From: Capra hircus | Taxonomy: Eukaryota > Chordata > Mammalia > Artiodactyla > Bovidae | NCBI RefSeq assembly: GCF_001704415.2 | Contig: NC_030808.1 | Span: 84,352,594 to 84,416,593 of the forward strand | DNA length: 64,000 nt | Direction of reading: 5' to 3' | Part shown: piece after piece, positions 44,640 to 55,753 of the stretch | Layout: every line of letters starts with the position of its first letter | Numbering within the stretch: position 1 is the first letter of the stretch | The notes under the pieces: model-generated | Told to the model about the DNA's origin: nothing | The model's database searches: none | Seen by the model: the letters and a program-made list of their open reading frames with translations, nothing else | Program-made: the position numbers and the translations under genes

Positions 44640-45640
44640 TGCGGTTTTGCTGCCAAACTGGGTGCAGAGCTAGTATACACGTGTTCACACAATTATACCA
44701 CTGTACATCCTCTTCTCCACTTTGCCTTTTTTACCCTAGCATAACATAGTGAATAGAGTACCCTGCATTCCTTTTTACAGGAATTGTGTGCATGTGCCAA
44801 AATTGGCTTGTCTTCCCTATTGATTTAGGGTGTTTATAGTATTTAGTTTTCCCAAATAGTGTTATAATGAATGGTTTTGTGCATTTGATATATTTGAATG
44901 TCTTTTCGTATTTTGCTAGTGTATATTTGTGATAGATTTTTACAAAGAGGATTTTTGTGTCAAAGAGTAGATGTATTAGGATGTTTATTGTCAAACCCTT
45001 TTCCATAGGGTTTATACCATTTTTTCATTTCCATGAGTAAAGCATGGACTCACCCCGCTTCAACCAAAGATTATGTTGTCAAACATCTCAAAGTAGATTT
45101 AATGGACATTTCTCTTATTAAGAAGAAGGTTGAACATTTTTACATATGACTAAGGGTCATTTGTATTTCTTTTTGATTAAAGTGTCTACTCTTATCTCTA
45201 GTCCATTTACCTATAGGATTTTGTGCCTCTCAGTTTTTAAAAGCTTTTTATTTTGGACTATTAACTCTGTGATATAAGTTGCAAGTATTTTATTCAGTTT
45301 GCCATTTGATTTATTTGCTTATGGTGTTGATTTTTGATATTCAATTAAAAATGTGGGTATTATATACATCATTTCCTCCTTCTTTTGCATTTTCCACAGA
45401 TATAATTGTGTTATTTTCTTATAACTATTTCTTTTATGATAATTAAGTTTTTTAGATTTCCTGTCTCTATTAAGGTATATTGTGTTTTTCTTGAAAATAA
45501 TATGTTTTACTTAGGTTTTCTATTTTATTTGCATTGAGTTGTGCAAATTAGTCTCATGTTTTTTAAAAAAGTTGTTTCCTTCATTTTGATGACTCTCTCT
45601 CATTTTTTATTTTAATTTCATGTATTTTCACTGTCTTACT
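44640..45640 (-). repeat. Old L1M 3' region, antisense
   Basis: GTGTTCACACAATTATACCACTG, GTGTCAAAGAGTAGATGTATTAGG, AAGGTTGAACATTTTTACATATGACTAAGGGTCATTTGTATTTC and GTTGCAAGTATTTTATTCAGTTTGCC keep the order of antisense L1M 3' UTR/ORF2 end. Very diverged. Confidence 0.6.
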
Positions 45641-45649
45641 TTAAAAAAA

Positions 45650-47185
45650 TACATTATTTTCTCACTGACGTATAATGTGCAAAAAGGGAATAAATCATAA
45701 GTGTACATCTCAATGGACTGTCACGGTGTACATGGCTGCATAGCGCTGATCCATATCAAGATACGGAACATTACTGGAACTAGAAGATCCTGACATGCTG
45801 CTGTGTCTCCTCCCATTCACTACAACTTCCCTACTCCTCAAGTAGGTAACTACTGTCTGAATGCCAGTACTGTAGACTCATTTTACTTGTTTGTCAATTC
45901 TATATTGATGGAATTATAAAGACTGACTTCTCCTTTGGGTCTAGCTCCTTTCACTCAGCCTTACATTTGTGAGATTACTCCATGTTGCTGCATGTAGCAA
46001 GAGTTCATTCATTTTAATTACTGAATAATACTCTATTTACTAATATACCACAATTTAATATCTACTCTACTGTTGATGAACATGTAGATTGTTTCTATTT
46101 GGTGGCTAGCTAAGAATGCTGATATTGTGAGCATTTGTATTACACGTCTTCTGGTACATATGTAACATTTTCATGTGGTAGATATTAATATTTATGAGGT
46201 GATATGGCTCATGAATCTTGCCGTGTGTTCTGCTTTGGTAAATACTTCCAAAAAGTTTTTTTAAATAGTTGTTCCCACTTACACTCCCCAAAGAAGTATG
46301 TAAGACTTCCTGTTGCTCCACATCCTTATTAAACTTGGTATTATCAATCATCTTAAATGTAACTATTCTGGTTTTGGATTTGCATTTCCCATAACCAAGG
46401 AGTATCTTTCCTGTGTTTTATTATCCATTTGGTTATGATCTTTATAAAATACCTGTTCAGTTCTTTTGCCCACGTTTCTATTGGATTGTCTGTCTTTTTA
46501 TTTAAAGGGGTTCTTTATATTCTGGATACAGAATCTATGTCAGATTTAAGAATCACAAACACGAACTCAATCTGCACCTTACCTTTTAAGTCCGGAAATG
46601 AGTCTTTCGATGAGCAGAAGTTTTACATTTTAATTTAGTCCAATTTAACATTTTTCCCTTTAGGGTTAGTGCTGTGTGTGTTTTTTTGTTTTTTGTTTTG
46701 TTTGTTTGTTTGTTTTTGGAAAGTCTTTGAGGGAGTCCTACCTCACATTCTAAAAGCTGAATTGCTTCTCCCATCACATTTAAATCTACAGGCCATCTAG
46801 AACTGAGTGTTATATGGTATAATGTTAGAATCAAGATTGATATTTTTGTATGACTATCCAATTGGCTGACCACAATTCATAGAGAATCCTCCTCTACTTG
46901 GAACTGTAATGTGGCCTCTGCCATAAATCAGTTGTTCTTTTGTCTCACTGGTCCATTTGCCTAAGCTTGAACTAGTGTTATACTGACTTAATGAAGCTTA
47001 CATCTAGTGGTATAGGTTCTCCAAATATATTCTCCTTCAAATCTACTTTGTCTGTTCTTATTCTTTGTATTTAAAAACATAAATTTTAGAAACTTGTTAA
47101 TTTCTCCCTCCAAAAGCACTTGCTGGGATTTTGATTGTTGTGGCATTGACTCTATTAATTGATCTGGGGAGAACTAGCATAACTA
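45650..47185 (-). repeat. L1M 3' UTR to ORF2, antisense
   Basis: Starts CTGACGTATAATGTGCAAAAAGGG, then CTCCATGTTGCTGCATGTAGC, CTGTTGATGAACATGTAGATTG, TTGCTCCACATCC, GGTTCTTTATATTCTGGATACAG, and ends TGCTGGGATTTTGATTGTTGTGGCATTGACTCTATTAATTGATCTGGGGAGAACT, the typical antisense L1 series. Interrupted at about 47190 by BovB and resuming at 48297. A (TTTG)n run lies at 46675-46718. Confidence 0.82.
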
Positions 47186-47191
47186 ACTAAG

Positions 47192-48296
47192 ATGAAAAGG
47201 AAAGATATACCCATCTGAATGCAGAGTTCCAAAGAACAGCAAGGAGAGATAGGAAAGCCTTCCTCAGTGGTCAATGCAAAGAAATAGAGGAAAACAAGAG
47301 AATGGGAAAGACTAGAGATCTCTTTAAGAAAATTAGAGATATCAAGGGAATATTTCATGCAAAGATGGGCTCGATAAAGGACAGAAATGGTATGGACCTA
47401 ACAGAAGCAGAAGCTATTAAGAAGAGGTGGCAATAACACACAGAAGAACTATACAAAAAAGATCTTAATGACCCAGATAATCATGATGGTGTGATCACTT
47501 ACCTAGAGCCAGACAACCTGGAATGTGAAGTCAAGTGGGCTTTGGGAAGCATCACTACAAAACAAAGCTAGTGAGGGTGATGGAATCCCAGTTGAGCTAT
47601 TTCAATTCCTAAAGGATGATGATGTTAAAGTGCTGTACTCAATATGCCAGCAAATTTGGAAAACTCAGCAGTGGCTACAGGACTGGAAAAGGTCAGTTTT
47701 CATTCCAATCCCAAAGAAAGGCAGATTGACAAGGCAGTTTGATCAAAGAATGTTCAAACTACCACACAATTGCACTCATCTCACATGCTAGCAAAGTAAT
47801 GCTCAAAATTCTCCAAGCCAGGCTTCAACAGTATGTGAACCGTGAACTTCCAGATGTTCAAGCTGGATTAGAAAAGGCAGAGGAACCAGAGATCAAATTG
47901 CCAACATCCGATGGATCATTGAAAACGCAAGAGAGTTCCGGAAAAACATCTACTTCTGCTTTATTGACTATGCCAAAGCTTTTGACTGTGTGGATCACAA
48001 CAAACCATGGAAAATTCTGAAAGAGATGGGAATACCAGGCCACCTTACCTGCCTCCTGAGAATCTGTATGCAGATCAAGAAGCAACAGTTAGAACTGGAC
48101 GTGGATATGGGGAAAGATTGAAGGCAGGAGGAGAAGGAGGTGACAGAGAATGTGATGGTTGGATGGTATCAACGACTTGATGGACATGAGTTTGAGCAAG
48201 CTCTGGGAGTTAGTGATGGACAGGAAAGCCTTGGCATGCTGCTGTCCATGGGGTAGCAAAGTGTCACATACGTTTGAGTTACTAAACTGAACTGAA
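47192..48296 (+). mobile_element. BovB with a large internal deletion, inserted in antisense L1
   Basis: 47192-48104 covers linker and first half of the RT (GATGAAAAGGAAAGATATACCC ... FIDYAKAFDCVDHNKPWKILKEMG region at about 47960-48020, GGACGTGG). From about 48105 it continues directly in the 3' end (ATATGGGGAAAGATTGAAGGCAGG) to ACTAAACTGAACTGAA. About 0.75 kb holding the catalytic box and the C-terminal RT region is missing. Several 1-bp frameshifts are present as well. Confidence 0.93.
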
Positions 48297-48940
48297 CATA
48301 TTTACTTGCCAAGTCTTCTAATTTATGAATGAAATATATCTTTTTATTTATTTAGGGGTTTTATAATGTCTTTCAATAATATTTCTTAAAATTCTCTGTG
48401 TGGAAGTTTTGTGCATATTTTATAAGATTTATTCTATGGTATTTAAAGTTGATGCTATTGTAAATGTTATTTTTCTAATAATATTTGTTTACATATAAAA
48501 ATACAATAATTTTTTGTAATTTGATTGGATATTGAGACCTTGCTGATTCACTATATATAATAATTTTTCTCTAAATAACTTGAATTTTTGTGTGTACAGT
48601 CATGTCAATTTGCAATAATGACAGTACTTTATTACCCTGGCTAGGACCTCCAGTACCATATTAAATAAAAGTGGTAAAAATGGCATCTTTCTGTCATTTC
48701 TAATCTCAGAGAAGAGTATTAGTACTTCAACATTAAGTATTATATTTTCAGTAGGATTTTGTTTTACAACTTTTATCAGATTAAGGGAGTTTCTTTCTAG
48801 TCCTAGTTCTTCTAATATTTTTTAAAAAGTAAATGGGTGATTAATTTTATCAAATTCTTTTTCTGTAACTATGGAGTGATAATATAATTTTTATTCTGAT
48901 TTTTAATGTGAATTATATTGCTTTACTTGAATTGAGGTAT
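48297..48940 (-). repeat. L1M ORF2, antisense, continuation after BovB
   Basis: ATGTCTTTCAATAATATTTC, ATTCTATGGTATTTAAAGTTGATGCTATTGTAAATG, ACCCTGGCTAGGACCTCCAGTACCATATTAAATAAAAGTGG and ATCAGATTAAGGGAGTTTC are the antisense L1 ORF2 series in the correct order following the segment that ends at 47185. Confidence 0.88.
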
Positions 48941-49380
48941 AATTTATGTATATTAAAATGGATAGATTTTAAGTGTACCACTTGATGAATTTTACTTGTG
49001 TAAAGTAACTACCATTTAGGTTAAGATTTAGACTGTCTTTACCCACCAGAAAATTTCTTTGTGTCCATTCTAAGTTAATACTCAGAGGTACTCACTATTC
49101 TAATCGATCATCATGGATCAGTTTTGCTTGTTAAGGTCATATAAATAAAATCATACAGTATGTACTTTTAGTGTCTGGATTCTTCTACTCAATATATTTT
49201 TCACTCAGGTGTTATTTAACAACGTATCTTTAATTTCTAGGTGAAATTTCCTTTTAGTTTTTAATTTTGTCGCTACTTTTAGATTTATTGCATTTTTGTC
49301 ATATACGGTTGCTCATATTTTTTCTTGTTTTTAAAATACATTGAGATTATCTTTGTGGTTCAGGTATAGGAATATAATTT
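48941..49380 (-). repeat. Second antisense L1M 3' UTR piece
   Basis: TTGAGGTATAATTTATGTATATTAAAATGG, AAGTGTACCACTTGATGAATTTTAC, ATATAAATAAAATCATACAGTATGTAC: the 3' terminal part of an L1M element on the minus strand, separate from the preceding one. Confidence 0.7.
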
Positions 49381-49611
49381 TTTTTAAGAATGAAACAGAG
49401 GTTTACTCTAGTGGTTTGGTTTTCTTGGAAGAAAGGTTTTTGGAGAAGCTCTTTAACCTTTGAGGTCGGTGGGTAAAGCAGGTAGAAATGCTCTAATCAC
49501 CTCTTTCAGCGTCACAGTTGTATTCTATTGCTACATTGGAAATCTGGTTTAAATTGGCTTAACTTTAGAATTAACTGAAGTTTTTGTTTTACTGGAATGT
49601 TGTTGTGTAGT

Positions 49612-49815
49612 GGAGAGGTCAAGGGCTTTCAAAGTCTAACTCTGCTCTTCATTAGCCCTGAAGTTTAGTTACTTAGAATTACTCATATTGGTTTCCTCAT
49701 CTGTAAAATAGAAATAATAGCATACATTTAATGTTATTTATGAGATGACTAATGTAAAGCATCTTGTAAGTAGGACACACAGGTGTTAAATAGATAACAG
49801 CTGTTGCTGTGGTTG
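49612..49815 (+). repeat. MIR SINE
   Basis: TTGGTTTCCTCATCTGTAAAATAGAAATAATAGCATACATTTAATG, preceded by AACTCTGCTCTTCATTAGCCCTG and followed by ATGAGATGACTAATGTAAAGC, spans most of MIR. Confidence 0.8.
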
Positions 49816-50401
49816 TCACTAGTTTAAATAAGCTTAGTCCAACATGCTGTTCTCACCTAGATAGAACAGGGTGAGAGAGAAAATGACATCTAGTTCCAGA
49901 GCGACTAAGCGGCAATTGAGCCTGGATTGAGAGAGCAGACATTCACTAATCAAGCTTAATTTCTCTAAATTGACATATCATCCCTCATTCATATCCAAAT
50001 CACCTAGAAAAAGCATCTCAGTAAAGTATAGCCGGCCCTTAAACATTTGTGTGAATTGTAATAAAGATGATTCTTTGCAACATCAACATGAATTAAGGGC
50101 CAGTCTGGTCACCAGGAAATAGATTCTAGTCAGGGGGAAAAGGTCCTTATAACAGGACAGGGAAGAAAGGCGGGAAATGAAAGAGGCAACCAAAGAGAAT
50201 AAGCTTTACTTTCTTCATTATTGTGCGCAGAAATGGGCCTTGCTAAGTAAGGCCACTATTTGAAGCCAGTGATCAGTTTTCACTCACAATGAATACTGTC
50301 TAGTGCTCATCAGAGACTGAAGCCTCTGCTAGGGATTTTGCATTCCTTTTTACAGCAGTCAGTCCAAAATTATACCTTTCCTTCACCTCTGTAATGAAGG
50401 A
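49816..50401. other. Unique-looking DNA
   Basis: No recognised feature. Confidence 0.35.
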
Positions 50402-50612
50402 ATGTCTCTGTAGCTCAGATGGTAAAAGAATCTGCCTGCAGTGCAGGAGACCCAGGTTCGATCCCTGGGTCAGGAAGATCCCCTGGAGGAGGGCATGGCA
50501 ACCCACTCCAGTATTCTTTTCTGGAGAACCCCATGGGCAGAGGAGCCTGGTGGGCTTCAGTCCGTGGGACGGCAAAGAGTCAGACCTGACTGGGCGACGG
50601 ACACTACTACTA
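50402..50612 (+). mobile_element. Bov-tA SINE with good RNA polymerase III boxes
   Basis: A-box-like TAGCTCAGATGG at 50411-50422 and B-box GGTTCGATCC at 50455-50464 sit at tRNA-like spacing. The BovA body follows and ends GACTGGGCGACGGACACTACTACTACTGC. This head is among the best preserved in the window. Confidence 0.95.
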
Positions 50613-52192
50613 CTGCTTCAGTGCTGTGGTACCTTCGGTTTGTCCTTTTGGCTTATAGCCAAATCCTTGTGCTCAGTCTCATTTGTGACTCTTTTCTAGT
50701 TGGAGAAGAACATGAAGAATGAAGATCTGGAAATAGAGGGGGCAGTACAGTGGGAGAAAGGCTATGTAGACGATATGCCACAGGAAACTCTGACCTGTGA
50801 CATTCAGTACTTCCCGAGGTTACAGGGAACAGACTGCTCGCAGTCAGTGGTGAAGAGCAGGGTGTCCTCCTTCCTGTTGTGATTGCAGTGGGGAATGACT
50901 GGTTGTGATAATAGCAGTGTGCTCCAGGGTTGGTTGATGCTGTGACAGCACCGTGCTTGCATGAAACCCACTGCCAAGGCTTACCACCTCACTGGGACTG
51001 TTGACAACCTCCTTTTCTACTTGACTCATGTTGCAATCACCTAGAAGCATGTTATCCAAAATTTCAAAGAGGGCCAAGCACAGTTACTAGACCAAAGAGA
51101 GCACTAAGTGGGCATTATTCATTGACAGGTAAAAGATGAGAAGAAAAGCCAACCAAACGAGGTGTAAGGTGTGATTGTTGAGAATCATGCTTTTCATATT
51201 CAAGTTCTAGCAGGCTCAGCTGGTTTTACATGGCTATATATGTTGCCACTCACCACCTTATAACCAAGTCATCACTGAGTAAACTTGCATACAGCTAGCT
51301 TGCCCAATGCTCAGTGTTTAATTATGATATGCTGATCTTTGTTAGGTTCTCAGCTTTCTTAAAAAGTCATACGTTTCCATAATTCTGACTTCAAAATATA
51401 CGTGTTATGTGTACATATGCTTATGTCTGTTTTCAGCATTTTTTCATATAAATATTTGAATATACTGATAAAAGAGAACTAGTTGAGTTCAGAATTTGTG
51501 GAGTTTCAGGGATGGCTTCATACTTGAACTTGTAACTTAATTTTCATTACTAGTTGAGTGTTGATGTGATCAGTGCAGGAATCAACAAAAAAAGGACTGG
51601 AAAGTGGATGTGAGATGGTAATGTCACCTAACATAAGAACAACTGGATCTGGATTCTGTTGAAGATCCAGAAATCATGCTTGTGAATTAGCCCCAGGATG
51701 CTCAGCCCCAGAGAAAGGCATTCACACTAACTCAAGGGCATCCAAAGTCATTCAAATTAGAAACCCTATTTTATGAATTCATTGAGAAATATCACTAGAT
51801 CATTCAGGTTGCCATAAAATTCTCTTCCTGTAGTCAAAGTATATGAGAAGCCAAATCATAATCAGAGGCTTTTTTTTAAAAAAATCCAGAAAGTATCCTT
51901 AATCAGAAACAGTCAAAACCTAAGTGATTGTTGTTTTACCTTCTAATAGGCAGATATACTTGGGAAGTGAGAGATTGCTGATGAACATAGACAGAACAGG
52001 GATTTTTATATCAATGGAAAAGTGTGAGAGAATCAGGCCAAAACAACTTAGGATATTTATCCAATATAAGCAATAATCTTGCTAGTTGCTTTGACCACTT
52101 ACATTGATCTCTAAACATGGGACCATGAATATTCCCAAACCCTATAGTTATGACTTCCTCTTCCTGTGAAGCGCCCACTTTTCCCCACTAAT
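50613..52192. other. Unique-looking DNA
   Basis: About 1.6 kb. 50690-51080 is relatively GC-rich with ORFs of 60 (plus) and 77 (minus) codons that overlap at their ends. No domain or splice evidence. Confidence 0.4.
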
Positions 52193-52205
52193 CTCAAAAC
52201 ACACG

Positions 52206-52418
52206 TGCGTGCATGTGTGCTAAGTTGCTTCAGTTGTGTCTAACTCTTTGTGACACTATGGGCTATAGCTCTTCAGGCTCCTCTGTCCATTGGCTTCTTC
52301 AGGCAAGAATACTGGAATGGGTTGCCATACCCTCCTCCAGGGGTTTCTCTGAACCCAGGGAGCAAACCCACATCTCTTAAGGCATGTTCTTTACCACTAG
52401 CACCAACTGGAAAGGCCC
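52206..52418 (-). mobile_element. Bov-tA SINE with 13-bp target-site duplication
   Basis: GCTAAGTTGCTTCAGTTGTGTCTAACTC at the left; decayed reverse B box (GGGAGCAAACCCACATC) and A-box side (TTTACCACTAGCACC) at the right. CTCAAAACACACG at 52193-52205 and 52419-52431. Confidence 0.95.
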
Positions 52419-52671
52419 CTCAAAACACACGCCCACTTCTAATTGCCATGTTCATTCTTTCATTTCTTAATATGCACTTAGGAAAAGAACTAACTGCTGA
52501 GTCAGAGGATGAGCATGTTTCTGTAGGCGATGCCAGATTGGTTTCCACAACTAGTCTATCAATATACACTCTGTTTTCCTGGCTGGTTAACTTAGTTGGT
52601 TAGAGAGCGGTGCTAAAAACACCAGGTTTGATTTCAATCCTTGTATAAGCCAAGTTTACTTGATATTTTGC

Positions 52672-52868
52672 TCTTCCCAGGTAGCTCAGCAGTAAAGAAT
52701 CTGCTTGCCAATGGATGAGATACAGGTTCGATCCCTGGGTTGGTAAGATCATCTGGAGAAGGAAATGGCAACCTACTCCAGTGTGCTTGCCTGGGAAATC
52801 GCCATGGACAGAGGAGCCTGGAGGGCTTCAGTTCATGGGGTCTCAAAGAGTCGGACATGACTTAGTGA
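52672..52868 (+). mobile_element. Bov-tA SINE
   Basis: CTTCCCAGGTAGCTCAGCAGTAAAG (A-box side), ACAGGTTCGATCCCTGGG (B box), body, and tail GACTTAGTGACCAAAC. Inverted relative to the SINE 250 bp upstream. Confidence 0.95.
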
Positions 52869-53475
52869 CCAAACAACCAAAACATCCATGTATGCTTTCC
52901 TTTGATCCACATTCTACCCAGCTCTTGGTATTTTAAGTTTTGGCAAACATTTGTAAAATGATATCTTGATTGTGCTTTTAACTAATATTTCTCTGTTATT
53001 AGTAAAACTGAGCTTTTTATTTGTTCCTTGGACATGCCTCTTATGTGTATCTGTTGAAATGACCACATGCATTTTTCTTTAACCAGTTAATACAGTGAAT
53101 TTCAATAAGACATTTCCCCATGTTTAACTCACACTGGATTCAAGTTGTTATGAGAAAGTATCTTTTTAAAAAGTGCTGAATTAGTTTATTTATATTTGAT
53201 TTAGGATTTTTTGCATTTGGGTTCAAAGGTGAGCTTGGCTTATCAGTTAAGTGTTTTCTTATTGTCAGGCCTGATGAGTCCTAGTCACAATATCTCCATC
53301 TCAGATCAGTTTTTCTGTATTCGGAAAAAGACTGGTAGTTTTTCTTTTTTTTGAGAAAATTTGAACTGTTAATTTATTCCCCTCATTATTTTAGAACAAT
53401 TCAAGTTTCCAGTAACTGTTGGGTCAAGTTTGATCATTTTTTCCTAGGATTTGTGAGTTTTAACTTGCTTTAAAT
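52869..53475. other. Unassigned AT-rich DNA, possibly antisense L1
   Basis: GTGAGCTTGGCTTATCAG and TCAAGTTTCCAGTAACTG are vaguely L1-like in antisense. Not strong enough to call. Confidence 0.3.
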
Positions 53476-53650
53476 TTAAAAAGAAAATTTACTGGGGTAT
53501 GATTTATATGTAGGAGATGCATATGGAAGAATTTTGACAAATATATACACTTTTGTAACCAACACCCCTAAAGATGTAGAGTATTTTCATCACTGCAGAA
53601 AGTTTTTTCATGCTCTTTTTCAAGGAATCTTGCTTTCTATTAATAGCTTA
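53476..53650 (-). repeat. L1M 3' end, antisense (left of LTR-like segment)
   Basis: TTACTGGGGTATGATTTATATGTAGG, TTTTGTAACCAACACCCC and TCATCACTGCAGAAAGTTTTTTCATGC are the 3' terminal antisense L1M series. It resumes at about 55186 after the inserted LTR-like unit. Confidence 0.7.
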
Positions 53651-54160
53651 TGGTGAATGATGTCAGATTCGTGATCTCCGAAGAAGATTTAGCTTCTGGA
53701 CCAGGGACCAGGTTTGATCACTCAAAAGCTTTTGTGTATCAGACTTTGATTAAAGTGAAAAAGGGACAGAGAAAGCTTCTGACATAGACATCAGAAGGGG
53801 GATGGAAAATGCCCTCCTTCACTAGTGTTAGCAAGGGAGTTATATACTTTTTAATTAATTATTACAATAAATCAAAAGAATGTCTCAAGTTTGTGAAAAT
53901 TTTACCAGACCCATTCTCACAATTTACATTTTAGAATAACAGGATCAGAACTTAACAACAGAAAGATCCTACCAGACCCACTCCCATAATATACATTCTA
54001 AAATATCAGGATTAGTCAGAAGGTTTTCAGGAAGGAGAAACTGTCCTCAAGCAGGATACATTGTTGTTATATAATCCTTAGTACAGAGTTTAAACTGAGT
54101 AGTTTGTTGCGTAATCATCAGTTTCAGGCTTAAAGAAAAAAACTGTTTTATGTGACTAAG

Positions 54161-54281
54161 ACTTGGAGAAGGAAATGGCAACCCACTCCAGTACTCTTGC
54201 CTGGAAAATCCCATGGATAGAGGAGCATGGTAGGCTCCTCCATGGGGTCACAAAGAGTCAGACACGACTGAGCGACTAGTA
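54161..54281 (+). mobile_element. BovA monomer joined directly to an L1 3' part
   Basis: GGAGAAGGAAATGGCAACCC ... AAGAGTCAGACACGACTGAGCGACTA ends at its natural 3' end and abuts the L1 without an A-tail or duplication in between. Confidence 0.92.
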
Positions 54282-55012
54282 CCACTATGGAGAACAGTGT
54301 GGAGATTCCTTAAAAAACTGGAAATAGAACTGCCTTATGACCCAGCAATCCCATTGCTGGGCATACACACTGCGGAAACCAGAATTGAAAGAGACACGTG
54401 TACCCCAGTGTTCATCGCAGCACTGTTTATAATAGCCAGTACAAGGAAGCAACCTAAATGTCCATCAGCAGATGAATGGATAAGAAAGCTGTGGTACATA
54501 TACGCAATGGAGTATTACTCAGCCATTAAAAAGAATACATTTGAATTAGTTCTAATGAGGTGGATGAAACTGCAGTCTATTTTACAGAGTGAAGTAAGCC
54601 AGAAAGAAAAACACCAATACAGTATACTAACGCATATATATGGAATTTAGAAAGATGGTAATGATAACCCTGTATGCAAGACAGCAAAAGAGACACAGAT
54701 GTATAAAACAGTCTCTTGGACTCAGAGGGAGAGGGAGAGGGTGGGATGATTTGGGAGAATGGCATTGAAACATGTATAATATCATATATGAAATGAATCA
54801 CCAGTCCAGGTTTCATCCATGATACTAGATGCTTGGGGCTGGTGCACTGAGACGACCCAGAGAGATGGTATGGGGAGGGAGGAGGGAGGGAGGTTCAGGA
54901 TAGGGATCATGTGTATACCTGTGGTGGATTCATGTTGATGTATGGCAAAACCAATACACTATTGTAAAGTAATTAACCTCCAATTAAAATAAATAAATTT
55001 ATACATATATAT
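54282..55012 (+). mobile_element. Ruminant L1 3' end with ORF2 C-terminus
   Basis: 5' truncated within ORF2. It includes the ORF2 tail, the 3' UTR (GGCATTGAAACATGTATAATATC, CGACCCAGAGAGATGG, the G-rich run) and the end CTCCAATTAAAATAAATAAATT with a short A-rich tail. Confidence 0.95.
54297..54650 (+). pseudogene. L1 ORF2p C-terminal fragment (117 codons)
   Basis: The open frame reads MWRFLKKLEIELPYDPAIPL at its start, includes DTCTPVFIAALFIIAS and YAMEYYSAIKKN and ends at a natural-looking stop. This matches the very C-terminal region of mammalian L1 ORF2p, past the RT and including the area of the cysteine-rich segment. No frameshift is seen, so this is a fairly recent copy, but endonuclease and RT are missing and it cannot act alone. 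Confidence 0.93.
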
Positions 55013-55185
55013 AAAAAGACTAAGGAATGTAGAGGGGAAAAAAAAAGACATTTGTCCTTTCCTCCTCCTTGAGAACTCCAGACCCTTATCTCCTCTAAAG
55101 CCCCAGACCCCTTTCTCCTTCTCGGGGACCCTATACTTCTTATGAACCTGCCTAGGAATCGACACTCTCACTATCTCTAAAAAAC

Positions 55186-55753
55186 ACTGTTGGTTCTGAT
55201 TTCTACCATAGATAAGTCTTGTTTGTTCTTGAACGCCATAGAAAGGGAATTATATCATGTGTAGTCTTTTGAGTTTGAATTCTTTCTCTCTCTCTTTTTT
55301 TTAAATTGAGATTTCTTCATGTTGTTGCAGTATCAATTGTTTGTTAGTTTTAGTTGCTGAATAATGTTCTATTATATAAATATTCCACAGTTTGTTTATC
55401 TGTTCTCCTACTAATGGGCATTTTCACTTTTTATACTTTTGGCTATTACAAATAGAGCTGTTCTGAACATTTTTATGCAAGTCTCTTATGGACATGTTTT
55501 AATTTCTCTCTGGTAAGTAGATGAGAGCAGAATTCCTGGATTATTGAATAAATGAATGGTAAACTTGGTAAGAAATTACTTTACCATTTTTCAGAGTGGT
55601 TTTAGGATTTTACATTCTACCAGCAAAATAGGAGAGTTCTGGTTTATCAGCTTTTTTGCTAATATTTGATATTATCAGGTTTTTCAATCTTAGTCACTCA
55701 AGTGAGTGTATAGTGATTTCTCACTATGGTTTTAACTTGTACCTCTCTAACAT
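55186..55753 (-). repeat. L1M 3' UTR, antisense, continuation
   Basis: CACTGTTGGTTCTGATTTCTACCATAGATAAG, TTCATGTTGTTGCAGTATC, CCACAGTTTGTTTATCTG, GGCTATTACAAATAGAGCTG keep the order of an antisense L1M 3' UTR. Interrupted by BovB at 55754. Confidence 0.88.

Larger units (their letters stand above)
53655..55170 (+). mobile_element. Candidate solo LTR of an endogenous retrovirus, interrupted by BovA-L1
   Basis: The segments 53655-54160 and 55025-55170 separate two parts of one antisense L1M and match no LINE or SINE. The left part starts with GTGATCTCCGAAGAAGATTT-like sequence. The right part is C/T-rich, and ends CCTGCCTAGGAATCGACACTCTCA, typical of a retroviral LTR 3' end. Two imperfect direct repeats around ACCAGACCCA lie at about 53902-53950 and 53966-54016. 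I could not find a clear TG start and 6-bp duplication. No gag, pol or env sequence is present. Confidence 0.55.

Noticed and set aside
50402..50475. A-box and B-box sequences as a possible tRNA gene
   Set aside because: The downstream BovA body and the missing acceptor-stem pairing show it is the head of a Bov-tA SINE, not a functional tRNA gene.
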